Below, one piece after another: positions 44,910-54,644 of a DNA stretch of 64,000 bases; position 1 is the stretch's first letter; the number at the start of each line of letters is the position of its first letter. This stretch comes from Pseudomonas borbori. Lineage in GTDB: Bacteria > Pseudomonadota > Gammaproteobacteria > Pseudomonadales > Pseudomonadaceae. The DNA is taken from assembly GCF_900115555.1 (NCBI RefSeq), contig NZ_FOWX01000014.1:1-64000 (forward strand), in the 5' to 3' direction. The notes beneath the pieces were generated by a model. That model searched no databases and had not been told where the DNA came from. It saw only the letters and a list, made by a program, of their open reading frames with translations. The translations under genes were made by a program, and so were the position numbers.

Positions 44910-45929
44910 TCAGCCATACAGCAAGCGTTCGGCCAGGGCATCGGCGACCCGCGCGGGTGAGCGCTTGTCGGCCTGGGAGTGGGCATAGATCTCGGTCAGG
45001 CGCCGGCTGATCTGCTGCAGGTGTGTGGTGATCGCCGCCAGACTCTCGCCGCGGTGCCTGAGGGCGACATAGATCAGCCCGCCGGAATTGATCACGTAAT
45101 CCGGCGCATAGAGAATCCCGCGCGCCTGCAGGATGTCGGCGATGTCGGCACTGGCCAGTTGATTGTTGGCCGCGCCGGCCACTGCCGAACAACGCAGTTG
45201 GCCGACCGTTTCACCATTCAGCACGCTGCCGAGACCGCAGGGCGCGAGAATGTCGCAGGGGGTGGCGAGCAGGGCATCGCTGGCCACCGGATGGGCGCCC
45301 AGTTGCTCCACCGCCAATTGCACCCGACCGCGATCCAGGTCGCTGACCAGCAACTCGACGCCAGCCGCATGCAGCTGCTCGGCCAGCGCATAGCCCACAT
45401 GGCCGAGCCCCTGGATGGCCACGCGCAAGCCGTGCAGATCATCGCCGCCCAGACGCGCCTGGGCCGTGGCGCGAATGCCGGCGAATACGCCCATGGCCGT
45501 GTGCGGCGAAGGGTCGCCGCCCTCGGTGGTGCTGGTGACGTGCCGGGTGTGCTGGGCGATGCAGTCCATGTCGGCGGTGGAGGTGCCGCTGTCCACCGCG
45601 GTGATGTAGCGGCCGTTGAGCGTCTCGATGAAGCGGCCGAAGGCCTCGAACAGAGCCCCACGATTGTCGACATGCGCCGGCCGGATGATCACCGCCTTGC
45701 CGCCACCCTGGGCGAGGCCGGCCAATGCGGCCTTGTAGCTCATGCCCTGGGCCAGGCGCACGGCATCGCGGATCGCACTCTGCTCGTCGGGGTAGGCCAG
45801 GTAGCGGCAACCACCGAGAGCCGGGCCGAGACGTGTGTTGTGGATGGCGATTATGGCCTTGAGGCCCGTGGCTGGATCCTGCGTGAGGTGCAATTCCTCA
45901 AGCCGGGCGGCTTCCATCATGGCGAACAT
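44910..45929 (-). CDS. ldh: leucine/valine dehydrogenase (Glu/Leu/Phe/Val family)
   Basis: This 339-residue protein shows the family's catalytic region: G-G-C-R-Y near residue 40, then M-S-Y-K-A-A-L-A-G-L-A-Q-G-G-G-K-A with the two catalytic lysines, and a Rossmann domain with I-Q-G-L-G-H-V-G at about 168-175. It deaminates branched-chain amino acids to 2-oxo acids with NAD+. The ATG at 45929 has AGGGAG before it. It is the first gene of the operon whose E1 and E2 would oxidise the product, so the set would turn Leu, Val or Ile into acyl-CoA. Confidence 0.93.
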   Translation of the reverse strand: MFAMMEAARLEELHLTQDPATGLKAIIAIHNTRLGPALGGCRYLAYPDEQSAIRDAVRLAQGMSYKAALAGLAQGGGKAVIIRPAHVDNRGALFEAFGRFIETLNGRYITAVDSGTSTADMDCIAQHTRHVTSTTEGGDPSPHTAMGVFAGIRATAQARLGGDDLHGLRVAIQGLGHVGYALAEQLHAAGVELLVSDLDRGRVQLAVEQLGAHPVASDALLATPCDILAPCGLGSVLNGETVGQLRCSAVAGAANNQLASADIADILQARGILYAPDYVINSGGLIYVALRHRGESLAAITTHLQQISRRLTEIYAHSQADKRSPARVADALAERLLYG

Positions 45930-46107
45930 GCTGTGGCTCCCTTGCTTCTGGTTACAGCCAGTATAGGTGCAGCCCCCGAAATCGCCCGGCCAGGCCGGCA
46001 TAAGTGCGGCCTTGGGCAAAGCCAAGTTGCATAAACAGAATATCCAGGCGCAACACTGGACGCCGCCCACCAAGGCGGTTACAACCGAGTCTTGCGCGGA
46101 GGTAACC

Positions 46108-46908
46108 ATGAGCCCACGCCAGACCTGTCTTGCCTGCCTTGAGCGGGAGCCGCCCGCGGTCTTCGAGGCGGCGCTGTGGATTGCCGCCGAACACGACGCG
46201 ACGCTGCAACCGGCCGAGGTGCTGGGTGAATTCGCCACGCTGCAGCAGCAAGTCAGCCTCGGCTTGCCCGCCTTGCCGCCTCAGGAACTGGCGCAACCGC
46301 TGCTGCGGCGCCTGAGCGAACTGGATTTTTGCGAAGACGACAGCCCGCCACGACCGCAGGTCGCCCTGCTGCACAAGGTGCTCCAGCGCCGCCGCGGACA
46401 ACCGCTGTCACTGGCCTTGATCGCCCTGGAGCTGGCGCGGCGGCTGGGGATTCCCTTGCAAGGGGTGAATTTTCCCGGGCATTTCCTGCTGCGGGTGGCG
46501 GGGGCCGACCACCTGCTCGACCCCTGCGGCGGACGGCGCCTGTATACCCGCGACTGTCGCGAGCTGCTGATCCGCTACCAGGGCGCCCAGGCCGAACTCA
46601 GCGCCAGCCACATGCGCGCCTGCGACGGGCGCAGCATGCTGCAACGGCTCTCGCGCAACCTGCATCAGCTGCACCTGCTGGACGAGGACTACCTCGCGGC
46701 ACTGAAGGATGCCGAGCGCGTGCTGCTGCTGGGCGCACCCACGGTGGCCGACCACCTGGCCCGCGCCGAACTGTACCAGCGCCTGGAGTGCCCCCAGGCC
46801 GAGCGCTTCGATGTGCAACACGCCCTGCTGCTGTGCGAAGACCCGGCGCAACGCATGCTGCTCGCCGAACGCCTGCGCCAGCTCGCCACGCCACCGGTCC
46901 TGCATTGA
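46108..46908 (+). CDS. SirB1-like transglutaminase-fold protein
   Basis: This 266-residue protein has an N-terminal SirB1 region with L-H-K-V-L-Q-R-R-R-G-Q-P-L-S-L-A and the G-V-N-F-P-G-H-F-L-L-R and L-L-D-P-C-G-G-R motifs, in which the family keeps H and D but not a catalytic cysteine at the usual place. A C-terminal helical repeat follows. GGAGG stands before the ATG. It is divergent from leucine dehydrogenase (178-bp gap). Its biological role is unknown. The gene order next to ldh is the same as I recall for P. aeruginosa. Confidence 0.85.
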   Translation: MSPRQTCLACLEREPPAVFEAALWIAAEHDATLQPAEVLGEFATLQQQVSLGLPALPPQELAQPLLRRLSELDFCEDDSPPRPQVALLHKVLQRRRGQPLSLALIALELARRLGIPLQGVNFPGHFLLRVAGADHLLDPCGGRRLYTRDCRELLIRYQGAQAELSASHMRACDGRSMLQRLSRNLHQLHLLDEDYLAALKDAERVLLLGAPTVADHLARAELYQRLECPQAERFDVQHALLLCEDPAQRMLLAERLRQLATPPVLH

Positions 46909-46936
46909 CTCACCCGGGCGGCGATCCGTTCGGCGC

Positions 46937-47041
46937 GTAGGGCGGCCGGGGCGCCGTCCGCTCGTAGCGCAGCGACAACCCGCCAGCTTTGCGCCACGCC
47001 GGCGAACCATGGCGTACTGCCTGCGGCGAGTAGCGCCCTAC
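46937..47041. repeat. palindromic repeat (GTAGGGCG class)
   Basis: GTAGGGCGGCC at the left and GTAGCGCCCTAC at the right form an interrupted dyad of 105 bp between the SirB1-like gene and the convergent LuxR-type gene. It may contribute to termination for both. Confidence 0.5.
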
Positions 47042-47067
47042 GGTGTGACAACAAGACATTGCCTTGC

Positions 47068-49584
47068 TTACAACAGCCCCAGCGCCTTGGCCCGCGCCAC
47101 GGCCTGGGTGCGCCGGGCCACGCCGAGCTTGCCGTTGATGCGCCGCGCATGGGTCTTCACCGTGTGCAGGGAGATGAACAGCTGTTCGGCGACTTCCTGG
47201 TTGGACAGGCCTTGGGCGATCAGGCGCAGTACGGCCAGCTCGCGGCAGCTCAGGCAGGCCTCTGCTGGCACCGGCGCCTCTGCGGTGGCCGCCAGGGGCA
47301 GTTCGTCCGCGGCGAACCACAGCCCCTGGTAGTTGAGGCGCTGACGCAGGCTGTGCGCGGCCTGACGCGCCTGGTCCGCCATCGGCAGATCGGCGCAGGC
47401 GCTGCAGGCCTCGGCGTAAGTTGACCAGAGTTCACTGGCGAACGCCTGACGGCCCTGCGCCACGGCCTGCTCGAGCAACCGCTGCAGCGCCTCGCGGACA
47501 TCGCTGCCACGCGCCATGTCGAGGCACAACAACAGATGTTCCAGACGCGGGAACAACTCGGGAAAATTCGGCGGTGGCACGCTGGTTTCCAGTCGGTGGC
47601 CGAGCACCCGGGTCAAGGCTTCGCGCGCACGCCGGTGATGCCCCTGGTAGATCCACAGGCGGCTGCTGGCCAGCAACAGCACGCCGCGATACAGGCTGTC
47701 GCTGACCCGCTGACGCTGCATCCAGCGCTCGGCTTCGGCCAGTTGGGCGAACGCGGCAGGCAGATCGCGCCGGCAGGTGGCCAACTCGGCCAGACCCAGA
47801 TAGCCATGAAAGGCCCCCGGATCGCCGCCGGCCAGGGCATCCTCGAGCCCGGCTTGCAGCTGGCTGGCCGCCTGCCCGATGCAACCCTGGCGCAACGCCA
47901 GGCGCCCCAGACGCAGGAGGATCCTGCCGTGCACCGGGGTCCGGCGTAGCGACTGCGCGTCCATCTGGACGAGCACCCGCTGCAGCAGCGCCTCGGCGCG
48001 GGCGAACTCGCCGCGCGCCTCCAGCAGCAGTGCATGATCGAGTTCGAGCAAGGCCTCGAACACCGCGCTGCCGCAAAGCCGCGCCTGCTTCAGCACCTCG
48101 TGGCTGAGCTGCTGCGCCTGCTCCAGCCGGCCCTCGCCGATGGCGATCTGGGTCAGTATCGAACGGCACAGCAGGCTCTGCGCCCAGGCGCTCTGCGGCA
48201 ACGCCGGCAGCGCCTCGAGCAGGTGCGCGCGCGCCTCTGCCGCATGGCCACGACCATAGGCGGCAATCCCGCGAATCGCTTGCCACTGGGCGAACAGTTC
48301 GGCCAGGCGCTCGGCATCGGCACGCGGTTGAAAGCGCGCCAGTTGGTCGACGCAGGCCCGTGCCTCTTCCAGGCGCCCGACCAGCAACAAGGCCCAGGCA
48401 TTCAGCAGGATCAGGCGCGGCGTACTGCTCAGCAGGCTGTCCGGCAGTTCGCTGCGCCAATGCAGGATCAGCGCCAGATCCTGGCCCTGGAGCAGTTGTT
48501 CCTCGGTGAAGCGTTCGAGAAAACTGGCCGCGACTTCCGGCTGCCCCCCCTTGAGCGCATGTTCCACCGCCGCACGCGCTTCGCCGTGGGCGGCGAACCA
48601 CTGGCTGGCATGCAGGTGCAGGCTGGTGCAGGGCGCGACCCTGGTCCGCTGCTGCAGCAGCTGCGCCAGCGGTGGGAAGACCTCGAACCAGTCCGCCGCG
48701 CCCTCCACTTCCTGGATGAACAGGCCGCGTGCGCGCAACGCCTGCAGCCAGGCCGCGCCCTCCCCCACGCCGAGCAGGTGTTCGCAGAGTTCATCGTTGA
48801 AGCGCGGAATCTGCGCCAACTGGCAGAGCGCATGGTGCAGTTCGGCGGGCAGGCCGTGCAGCACCTCATGTTCGATATAGTCGCGCAGCAGCGCGTTATG
48901 TTCCTCACACAGCGGCGAGCCCTCACGCTCGCCGTGGGCGGCCAGCAGACGCAAAGCCGCCGGCCAGCCGCGGGTCAGGGCGAACAACTGGTCCGCGCGG
49001 CTGCAGCGCAGCGTATCCACATGCACCAACCAGGCACCGACCTCATCCGCAGTGAAGGCCAGATCCGCGCCCCCCAGCTCGAACAACTCGCCCTCCAGCA
49101 GCAGGCGCGGCAGATTGCAGGCCGGCCGCCGTCGGCTGCCCAGCCACCAGCAGAGATTGGCCGGCGAAGCGCAGAGCAAACGATCGAGACAGGCATCGAG
49201 TTCGTCATCGGGCTCACGCGCATAGTCGTTGAGCATGATCCACAAGGCGCGTGGCTCCCGCTGCACGGCAACCAACAGCTCGGTTTCGCTCAGGCCCGGC
49301 GGGTAATCGAGGGCGATAGACAGCTGCCGGCAGAACTCCGCCGGCGAGGCTGACTGCCCTGCACAGTTGAGCCACAATGGCGAACACTCGGGCGGGCAGG
49401 CACGGGCGCAATCGGCGAGCAGCACCGACTTGCCGAACCCCGCCGGGGCGATCAGCAGCCGCAGGCGGCAGTCCCGGGCAAGCAGGCGACGCTGCAGCGG
49501 CTCGCGCTGGACATGCCCAGGCGGCTGGCGCGGCAGCAGGCTCTTCGACGAGGCGATAGGCAAGGATGACGGGTAGGCGGTCAT
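47068..49584 (-). CDS. LuxR-family ATP-dependent regulator, MalT/AlkS type
   Basis: This 838-residue STAND-type regulator has an N-terminal P-loop (A46-P-A-G-F-G-K-S), a winged-helix and helical arm, a long TPR-like superhelical region rich in A-x-x-L-L repeats, and a C-terminal LuxR helix-turn-helix (L-S-C-R-E-L-A-V-L-R-L-I-A-Q-G-L-S-N-Q-E-V-A-E-Q-L-F-I-S-L-H-T-V-K-T-H). Such proteins oligomerise with ATP and an inducer to activate transcription. The start at 49584 has no strong ribosome binding site. It lies beside the DUF1329/DUF1302 pair on the same strand downstream of it, so it may regulate that pair, as happens in related catabolic clusters. Confidence 0.9.
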   Translation of the reverse strand: MTAYPSSLPIASSKSLLPRQPPGHVQREPLQRRLLARDCRLRLLIAPAGFGKSVLLADCARACPPECSPLWLNCAGQSASPAEFCRQLSIALDYPPGLSETELLVAVQREPRALWIMLNDYAREPDDELDACLDRLLCASPANLCWWLGSRRRPACNLPRLLLEGELFELGGADLAFTADEVGAWLVHVDTLRCSRADQLFALTRGWPAALRLLAAHGEREGSPLCEEHNALLRDYIEHEVLHGLPAELHHALCQLAQIPRFNDELCEHLLGVGEGAAWLQALRARGLFIQEVEGAADWFEVFPPLAQLLQQRTRVAPCTSLHLHASQWFAAHGEARAAVEHALKGGQPEVAASFLERFTEEQLLQGQDLALILHWRSELPDSLLSSTPRLILLNAWALLLVGRLEEARACVDQLARFQPRADAERLAELFAQWQAIRGIAAYGRGHAAEARAHLLEALPALPQSAWAQSLLCRSILTQIAIGEGRLEQAQQLSHEVLKQARLCGSAVFEALLELDHALLLEARGEFARAEALLQRVLVQMDAQSLRRTPVHGRILLRLGRLALRQGCIGQAASQLQAGLEDALAGGDPGAFHGYLGLAELATCRRDLPAAFAQLAEAERWMQRQRVSDSLYRGVLLLASSRLWIYQGHHRRAREALTRVLGHRLETSVPPPNFPELFPRLEHLLLCLDMARGSDVREALQRLLEQAVAQGRQAFASELWSTYAEACSACADLPMADQARQAAHSLRQRLNYQGLWFAADELPLAATAEAPVPAEACLSCRELAVLRLIAQGLSNQEVAEQLFISLHTVKTHARRINGKLGVARRTQAVARAKALGLL

Positions 49585-49682
49585 GACGGCTCGTATTGAT
49601 TTTGTACTGGGAGCAGTACTCACGAGGCTAGACCCGGGCGCAGGCAGACAATAGCTGTATCAGCATTGCTGATAATCGGCGA

Positions 49683-49708
49683 TAAAAACAGGCGGCCCGC
49701 AGGCCGCC
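49683..49708 (-). terminator. intrinsic terminator after the DUF1329 gene
   Basis: GGCGGCC (49691-49697) and GGCCGCC (49702-49708) form a seven-pair GC stem around CGCA. On the minus strand the stem is followed by TGTTTTTATC. It lies 33 bases after the DUF1329 stop. Confidence 0.85.
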
Positions 49709-49740
49709 CGATCATGCAGGAGCTAGCTTGCCGGTGGGCC

Positions 49741-51105
49741 TCAGCGCACGCCGGAGCTGCGCAGGGCCGCCGGGGTGTAGTCGGCGGCACTGGCCTTGAA
49801 GCCGAAGGCGTAGGCCGATTTCTCTTCGTTCTTCATGCCCAGGGCCAGGTAGCGCCCGGCGACGATGTCGTAGAGAGCCTCCAGGGTGTAACTCGGCACC
49901 TGGTGATTGTAGTAATTCTGCGCATGCCCCTCGGCGACGCGCCACAACTGGCCGCGACCGTCGTAGTGGTCGACCAGGGCCAGCTGCCAGCTGTCCTCGT
50001 CGAAATACAGGTGGCGCTTGGCGTAGATGTGCCGCTCGCCGGACTTCAGCGTGGCCTCCACTTCCCACACCCGGTGCAGCTCGTAACGGGTCAGGTCCTG
50101 GTTGATGTGCCCGGCCTTGATCACGTCGTCGTACTCCAGGCTCGGCGAGTCCAGCTTGTAGCTGTTGTAGGGGATGTACATCTCCTTCTTGCCGACCAGT
50201 TTCCAGTCGTAGCGATCCGGCGCGCCGGAGAACAGGTCGAAGTTGTCCGCGGTGCGCATGCCGTCGGCCGCGGTGCCCGGCCCGTCGTAGGCCACCTGCG
50301 GGGCACGGCGCACGCGGCGCTGGCCGGCGTTGTAGATCCAGGCCAGGCGCGGCTCCTTGACCTGGTCGATGGTCTCGTGGACCAGCAGCACGTTGCCGGC
50401 CAGGCGCGAGGGCGCGGTCACCCGCTGCTTGAAGTAGAGCAGGATGTTGGCAGCCTTGGCCGAATCGACGTCGGGCATGTCGGCGGGGAAGGCCACCTCG
50501 TCCTCGAACTTGACCAGGCTGTAGGAGCCATTGGTCTGCGGGGTCGCCTGGGTGATCCAGCGGCGCACGTTGCCCCCGCGGTAGCGGGTGATGTGGTTCC
50601 ACACCACCTCGACCCCGCTCTTGGGGATCGGGAAGGCGTAGTAACGGCTGTCGCTGAAGTTCTGCAGGCCGTTGCCGCCATCGATGCTGCTGGTGTTGAG
50701 CGCGCTCTGCTTGGCCGCGGCATAGACTTCAGCGGGCACCGCAGCGCTGCGGTGGGTCGGGTAGACCGGGATCTTGTAGCTGTCGGCATAGCGCTTGAAC
50801 ATCGCCATTTGCCCGGCGGACAGCTTGTCCTGGTACTGCGCGGCATTGGCCGCGGTAATGGTGAACAGCGGCTGCTCGCCCGCGAACGGGTCGGCGAGGA
50901 AGCCCTTGGCGTCGACCGCGCCGGCGCTGGTCGACAGGCCACCGGTCCAGGCCGGGATGCTGCCGTCGGCATTGCCGGCCATTTCCGCGCCGAGCGGGGT
51001 CAGGCTGGTGCCCAGTTGCGCGGCTTCCTGTTCGGAGACGGCGGCCATCACACTGGTCGCCAGCAGCGTCAGGGCCAGCGTTTGCAGGATTCTTGTAGTT
51101 TTCAT
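49741..51105 (-). CDS. DUF1329 periplasmic/outer-membrane protein
   Basis: This 454-residue protein has a cleaved signal peptide (V-M-A-A) and the DUF1329 pattern (L-G-T-S-L-T-P-L-G-A-E near the start, then W-I-Y-N-A-G-Q-R-R-V-R-R-A-P, and Y-A-K-R-H-L-Y-F-D-E-D-S-W). The fold is expected to resemble LolA/LolB-like lipid carriers. DUF1329 and DUF1302 genes are usually paired and are linked in several bacteria to uptake or metabolism of steroids, hydrocarbons or other hydrophobic compounds. The ATG at 51105 starts the signal peptide and lies 28 bases after the DUF1302 gene. Confidence 0.9.
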   Translation of the reverse strand: MKTTRILQTLALTLLATSVMAAVSEQEAAQLGTSLTPLGAEMAGNADGSIPAWTGGLSTSAGAVDAKGFLADPFAGEQPLFTITAANAAQYQDKLSAGQMAMFKRYADSYKIPVYPTHRSAAVPAEVYAAAKQSALNTSSIDGGNGLQNFSDSRYYAFPIPKSGVEVVWNHITRYRGGNVRRWITQATPQTNGSYSLVKFEDEVAFPADMPDVDSAKAANILLYFKQRVTAPSRLAGNVLLVHETIDQVKEPRLAWIYNAGQRRVRRAPQVAYDGPGTAADGMRTADNFDLFSGAPDRYDWKLVGKKEMYIPYNSYKLDSPSLEYDDVIKAGHINQDLTRYELHRVWEVEATLKSGERHIYAKRHLYFDEDSWQLALVDHYDGRGQLWRVAEGHAQNYYNHQVPSYTLEALYDIVAGRYLALGMKNEEKSAYAFGFKASAADYTPAALRSSGVR

Positions 51106-51133
51106 CAGGTACGGATCCCTTGCGCGTGGTTGA

Positions 51134-52900
51134 TCAGAAGTTCGCACCGAAACTCAGGGCGACGAAGTCGCGGTCGGTGACGGTGTTGTAGTCGCCGCCG
51201 AAGAAGTCGGTGTAGCTGAGGCTGGCGTTGTAGGTGTTCTGGTAGTCGGCTCTGAGGCCGAGGCTGACGGCCTTGCTGCCCTCGTTGAAGTTCGGCCCGT
51301 AACCGTCGACGTCGTGCGACCAGGCCACGCTCGGGGTCAGGTTGATTCCGGCGAAGACGTTGCTGTAGTCGGCGCTGGCAACCAAGCGGTAGCCCCAGGA
51401 ACTGTCGGTGTAGAAGCCGTCGCCCTGGCACTCGTCCGGGTTGGCGGCGTTGAATGCGGCGCACACGCCCGGCACGCTGAATTCGCCGGCACCGTAGATC
51501 GGGTCGCGACCGAAGCGCAGTTCGCTGGGATCGTCCTTGATGCCGCCGATGTGGTTGTAGCCCACTTCGCCGACCAGGGTCAGGCGGCTGGCGCCGAGCA
51601 CCCGGTCGATGAACTGGATCGCGGTGAGCTGGGCCTGGGTGAAGGGCTTGCGCTCGTAGCCGTGGATATCGCCGCTGCTGACGTTGAGCGCATGACCGCT
51701 CTCGAACACCGGGTTGAACGGCAGGCCGAGGGCGGCGAAGGACAGGTCGGTGGAGTTGATCTGCATCGGCATGTTCGGCCGGTAGCTGACTTCACCGGAC
51801 AGCGCGGTGCCGCCGAGGTTGGTCTGGAAGCTCAGCCCGTAGAGGCGGATATCTTCCGGGTATTCGATGAAGTAGCGGGCGTTCGGCGCGCCGGGGATGA
51901 AGCTGACGAAGTTCGGCGTGGTGGTGCGGATGGTGCTGAATACCGGACCGCGGCTGTGGTAGTTCAGCGCGTAGAGGCCGAACTCGGTGTCGTTCAACTG
52001 CTCGGCGAACCAGCGCAGGGCCACCCCGTACTGGCCGCTGTCGCGCGCATCGCGGTCGCCGGCACGCGGGATGTAGGCGTTGTCGACGAAGGAGTTGCTC
52101 GACTCGCCCGGCGGCAGATCCGGGCCGAACACGGTCAGGCGATCATCGCAGCCGTCGGCGACCACATCGGTGGTGGAGAAGAAGGTGCCGCAGTTGTCCA
52201 CCACGGTCTGATCCCACTCCAGCTGATAGAAGGCTTCCATGCTCAGCGAGTCGCTCAGACCCTGCGACAGATAGAGCATATTGACCGGGATCAGGCCTTC
52301 CTTGATCTCCGCGCCGGGACGACGGAAAGCGGCGACGTCGACCGGGTTGATCGAGTTGATCGAATTCTGGATGAAGGTGCTCTCGCCCCAGCTGACCACC
52401 TGCTTGCCGACCCGCACGCTGCCCGGCAGATCGCCGATGTTGTAGTTGTGGTAGATGAAGGCATCGAGAATCTGCGCGCCGGAAGCCTGCGCCGCCTCCT
52501 TGCGGTTGTGATCGTCGATGCCATAGAACAGGCGGCTTTCGTCCTTGGTCTCGAAGTCGTACCAGTACTTGCCGCGCACGAACACGCCGCTGTCGCCGTA
52601 CTTCAGCTCGAGGTCGTGGATGCCCTTGAAGATCTTCGAGAAGGTCTCGCCCTTCTTGAAATTCAAGCGACCGTCGTCCGAGGTGCGCGAGGAGGCCTTG
52701 CCGCCACTGGCGGTAGAAATGAAATCCGGGTCGGCGCCGCGCACCGACCAGCTGGCGCCGATCGATAGCGCGGAATCGAATTGCGCTTCGAGTTCGCCGA
52801 CATTGAACGTGATCGCCTGGACCGGCGCGACACAGCCCAGCGCGACGGCAACTGCCAGTGCGCACGGCTGGAAGCTTGCATGCCTTGTTTTTGTTGTCAT
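51134..52900 (-). CDS. DUF1302 outer-membrane beta-barrel protein
   Basis: This 588-residue protein has a signal peptide (cleaved after P-V-Q-A, about residue 29), a mature start F-N-V-G-E-L-E-A-Q-F-D-S and many alternating beta strands ending in Phe, as expected for a barrel. W-G-E-S and R-R-P-G-A-E-I-K-E-G are family features. CAGGAG precedes the ATG. It heads the DUF1302-DUF1329 operon. It is likely a channel or surface protein for hydrophobic substrates; the actual ligand is unknown. Confidence 0.9.
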   Translation of the reverse strand: MTTKTRHASFQPCALAVAVALGCVAPVQAITFNVGELEAQFDSALSIGASWSVRGADPDFISTASGGKASSRTSDDGRLNFKKGETFSKIFKGIHDLELKYGDSGVFVRGKYWYDFETKDESRLFYGIDDHNRKEAAQASGAQILDAFIYHNYNIGDLPGSVRVGKQVVSWGESTFIQNSINSINPVDVAAFRRPGAEIKEGLIPVNMLYLSQGLSDSLSMEAFYQLEWDQTVVDNCGTFFSTTDVVADGCDDRLTVFGPDLPPGESSNSFVDNAYIPRAGDRDARDSGQYGVALRWFAEQLNDTEFGLYALNYHSRGPVFSTIRTTTPNFVSFIPGAPNARYFIEYPEDIRLYGLSFQTNLGGTALSGEVSYRPNMPMQINSTDLSFAALGLPFNPVFESGHALNVSSGDIHGYERKPFTQAQLTAIQFIDRVLGASRLTLVGEVGYNHIGGIKDDPSELRFGRDPIYGAGEFSVPGVCAAFNAANPDECQGDGFYTDSSWGYRLVASADYSNVFAGINLTPSVAWSHDVDGYGPNFNEGSKAVSLGLRADYQNTYNASLSYTDFFGGDYNTVTDRDFVALSFGANF

Positions 52901-53163
52901 GCGGCTCTCCTGGAAAGCATGGTTGCGTGTTGAGGTCCCAAGCTACCCAGCGTCATCCGTGCGGATAAGCGCCCGAAAGAGGGATTTGCCCTGTCAGCCG
53001 AAAGAGTGAACACCCCTCTAGGACGCAGCCTTGGCGCCGACCCATGAGCCGGCTCGATGGCCTGCCATAGCGCCGGTGAATAGCGCCAGCCAACGCACGC
53101 CGCGGGACAAAGCGCCTTGCGCCGGCTAGGCTGGCGGCACATGCGCACATAAGGAGAAAAGCG

Positions 53164-54564
53164 ATGTCGCCGCCCATCAGCCTGTGGATGGATCGACTCG
53201 ACCCGCCCCTGAGGCCGCGCCCGGCCCTGCAGGGCTGCCTGGAGGTCGACGTGGCAATCATCGGTGCCGGCTACACAGGGTTGTGGACGGCCTATTACCT
53301 CAAGTGCCAGGCGCCCGAACTGCGCATCGCCGTGGTCGAGGCCGAGTACGCCGGCTTTGGCGCCTCCGGGCGCAACGGCGGTTGGCTGATGGGCGGCCTG
53401 CTCGGCGATGAGCGCCTGCTCGCCGGCCTGCCCGCCGAACAGCGGCGCGCCGCCTTCGACCTGCTGCACGGCATCCCCGACGAGGTGGCCAGCGTCCTGC
53501 TGCGCGAGGACATCGCCTGCGACTACCGCAAGGGGGGCGTGCTCTATTGCGCGGCGCGTTACCCGGAACAGGAACGCCGCCTGCGCGCCTGGCTCGACTC
53601 GCTGCATGGCCAAGGCCTGAGCGAAGCCGACTACCGCTGGCTGCCGCCGGACGAACTGGGCCAGCAGCTGCGCATCAACAACCCGCTCGGCGCCATCCAC
53701 AGCCCGCACTGCGCGACCATCCAGCCGGCCAGACTGGTGCGCGGCCTGGCCCAGACGGTCGAACGCCTGGGCGTGCAACTGTTCGAGCAGAGCCGCGTGA
53801 GCCATTGGCAGCCGGGCCTGCTGCGCACCGCCCAGGGCGAGCTGCGCGCCGACTGGGTGGTGCCGGCGGTGGAAGGCTACGCCGCCGAACTGCCGCTGCT
53901 GCGCCGCTATCAGCTGCCGGTGCAGAGCCTGCTGCTGGCCACCGAGCCGCTGTCGAGCAGCCAGTGGGACGCGATCGGCCTCGAGCGCGGCCAGGCCTTC
54001 AGCGAATTCAGCCGCCAGGTCACCTACGGCCAGCGCAGCGCCGACGACCGCCTGGTGTTCGGCGCCCGTGGCGGCTACCGCTTCGCCGGTAAGCTGCGCC
54101 AGGACTTCAACCTGAATGCCGAGGAAATCGGCCTGCGCCGCTACCTGTTCGGCGAGCTGTTCCCGCAGTTGCGCAACACCCGGATCAGCCATGGCTGGGG
54201 CGGCAACCTCGGCATGGCGCGGCGCTTCCAGCCGCACATGCTGCTCGACCGCGCCAACCGCATCGCCCTGGCCGGCGGCTACGGCGGCGAAGGTGTCGGT
54301 GCCAGCAACCTCGGCGGGCGCACCCTGGCCGAGCTGATCCTCGGCCGCAGCAGCCAGTTGACCGCGCAGCCCTGGGTGCTCGGCGAACGCCCGCTGTCGG
54401 CCCTCAAGGCCTGGGAGCCGGAACCCTGCCGCTGGCTCGGCTACAACGCCATAGTGCGCAGCTTCGTCCATGAGGATCGCATCCTCGCCAACCCCCACAG
54501 CCCTGCCTGGCGCCGCGCCCTGGCCGGCAAGCTGGCGGACTTCATGGAAGGGCTGATGCGCTGA
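53164..54564 (+). CDS. FAD-dependent oxidoreductase, DAO/PuuB-like
   Basis: This 466-residue protein has an N-terminal FAD-binding fingerprint I-I-G-A-G-Y-T-G-L (32-40), the G-A-S-G-R-N-G-G-W-L loop typical of DAO-superfamily amine oxidases such as PuuB, and a C-terminal G-G-Y-G-G-E-G-V-G-A-S-N-L-G-G that binds FAD. It would oxidise an amino acid, polyamine derivative or methylated amine with release of H2O2. AAGGAG stands eight bases before the ATG. It is divergent from the DUF1302 gene (263-bp gap). It precedes the gcv operon by 380 bp, and a gamma-glutamyl-polyamine role is possible but not shown. Confidence 0.85.
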   Translation: MSPPISLWMDRLDPPLRPRPALQGCLEVDVAIIGAGYTGLWTAYYLKCQAPELRIAVVEAEYAGFGASGRNGGWLMGGLLGDERLLAGLPAEQRRAAFDLLHGIPDEVASVLLREDIACDYRKGGVLYCAARYPEQERRLRAWLDSLHGQGLSEADYRWLPPDELGQQLRINNPLGAIHSPHCATIQPARLVRGLAQTVERLGVQLFEQSRVSHWQPGLLRTAQGELRADWVVPAVEGYAAELPLLRRYQLPVQSLLLATEPLSSSQWDAIGLERGQAFSEFSRQVTYGQRSADDRLVFGARGGYRFAGKLRQDFNLNAEEIGLRRYLFGELFPQLRNTRISHGWGGNLGMARRFQPHMLLDRANRIALAGGYGGEGVGASNLGGRTLAELILGRSSQLTAQPWVLGERPLSALKAWEPEPCRWLGYNAIVRSFVHEDRILANPHSPAWRRALAGKLADFMEGLMR

Positions 54565-54644
54565 GTACCCGGGACGATGACCAGGGTTCTGGAGCCCGAA
54601 CAAGCGTCAGCGCAATCCGGGGCCTCCACTCGGCCAGGCCAGAC

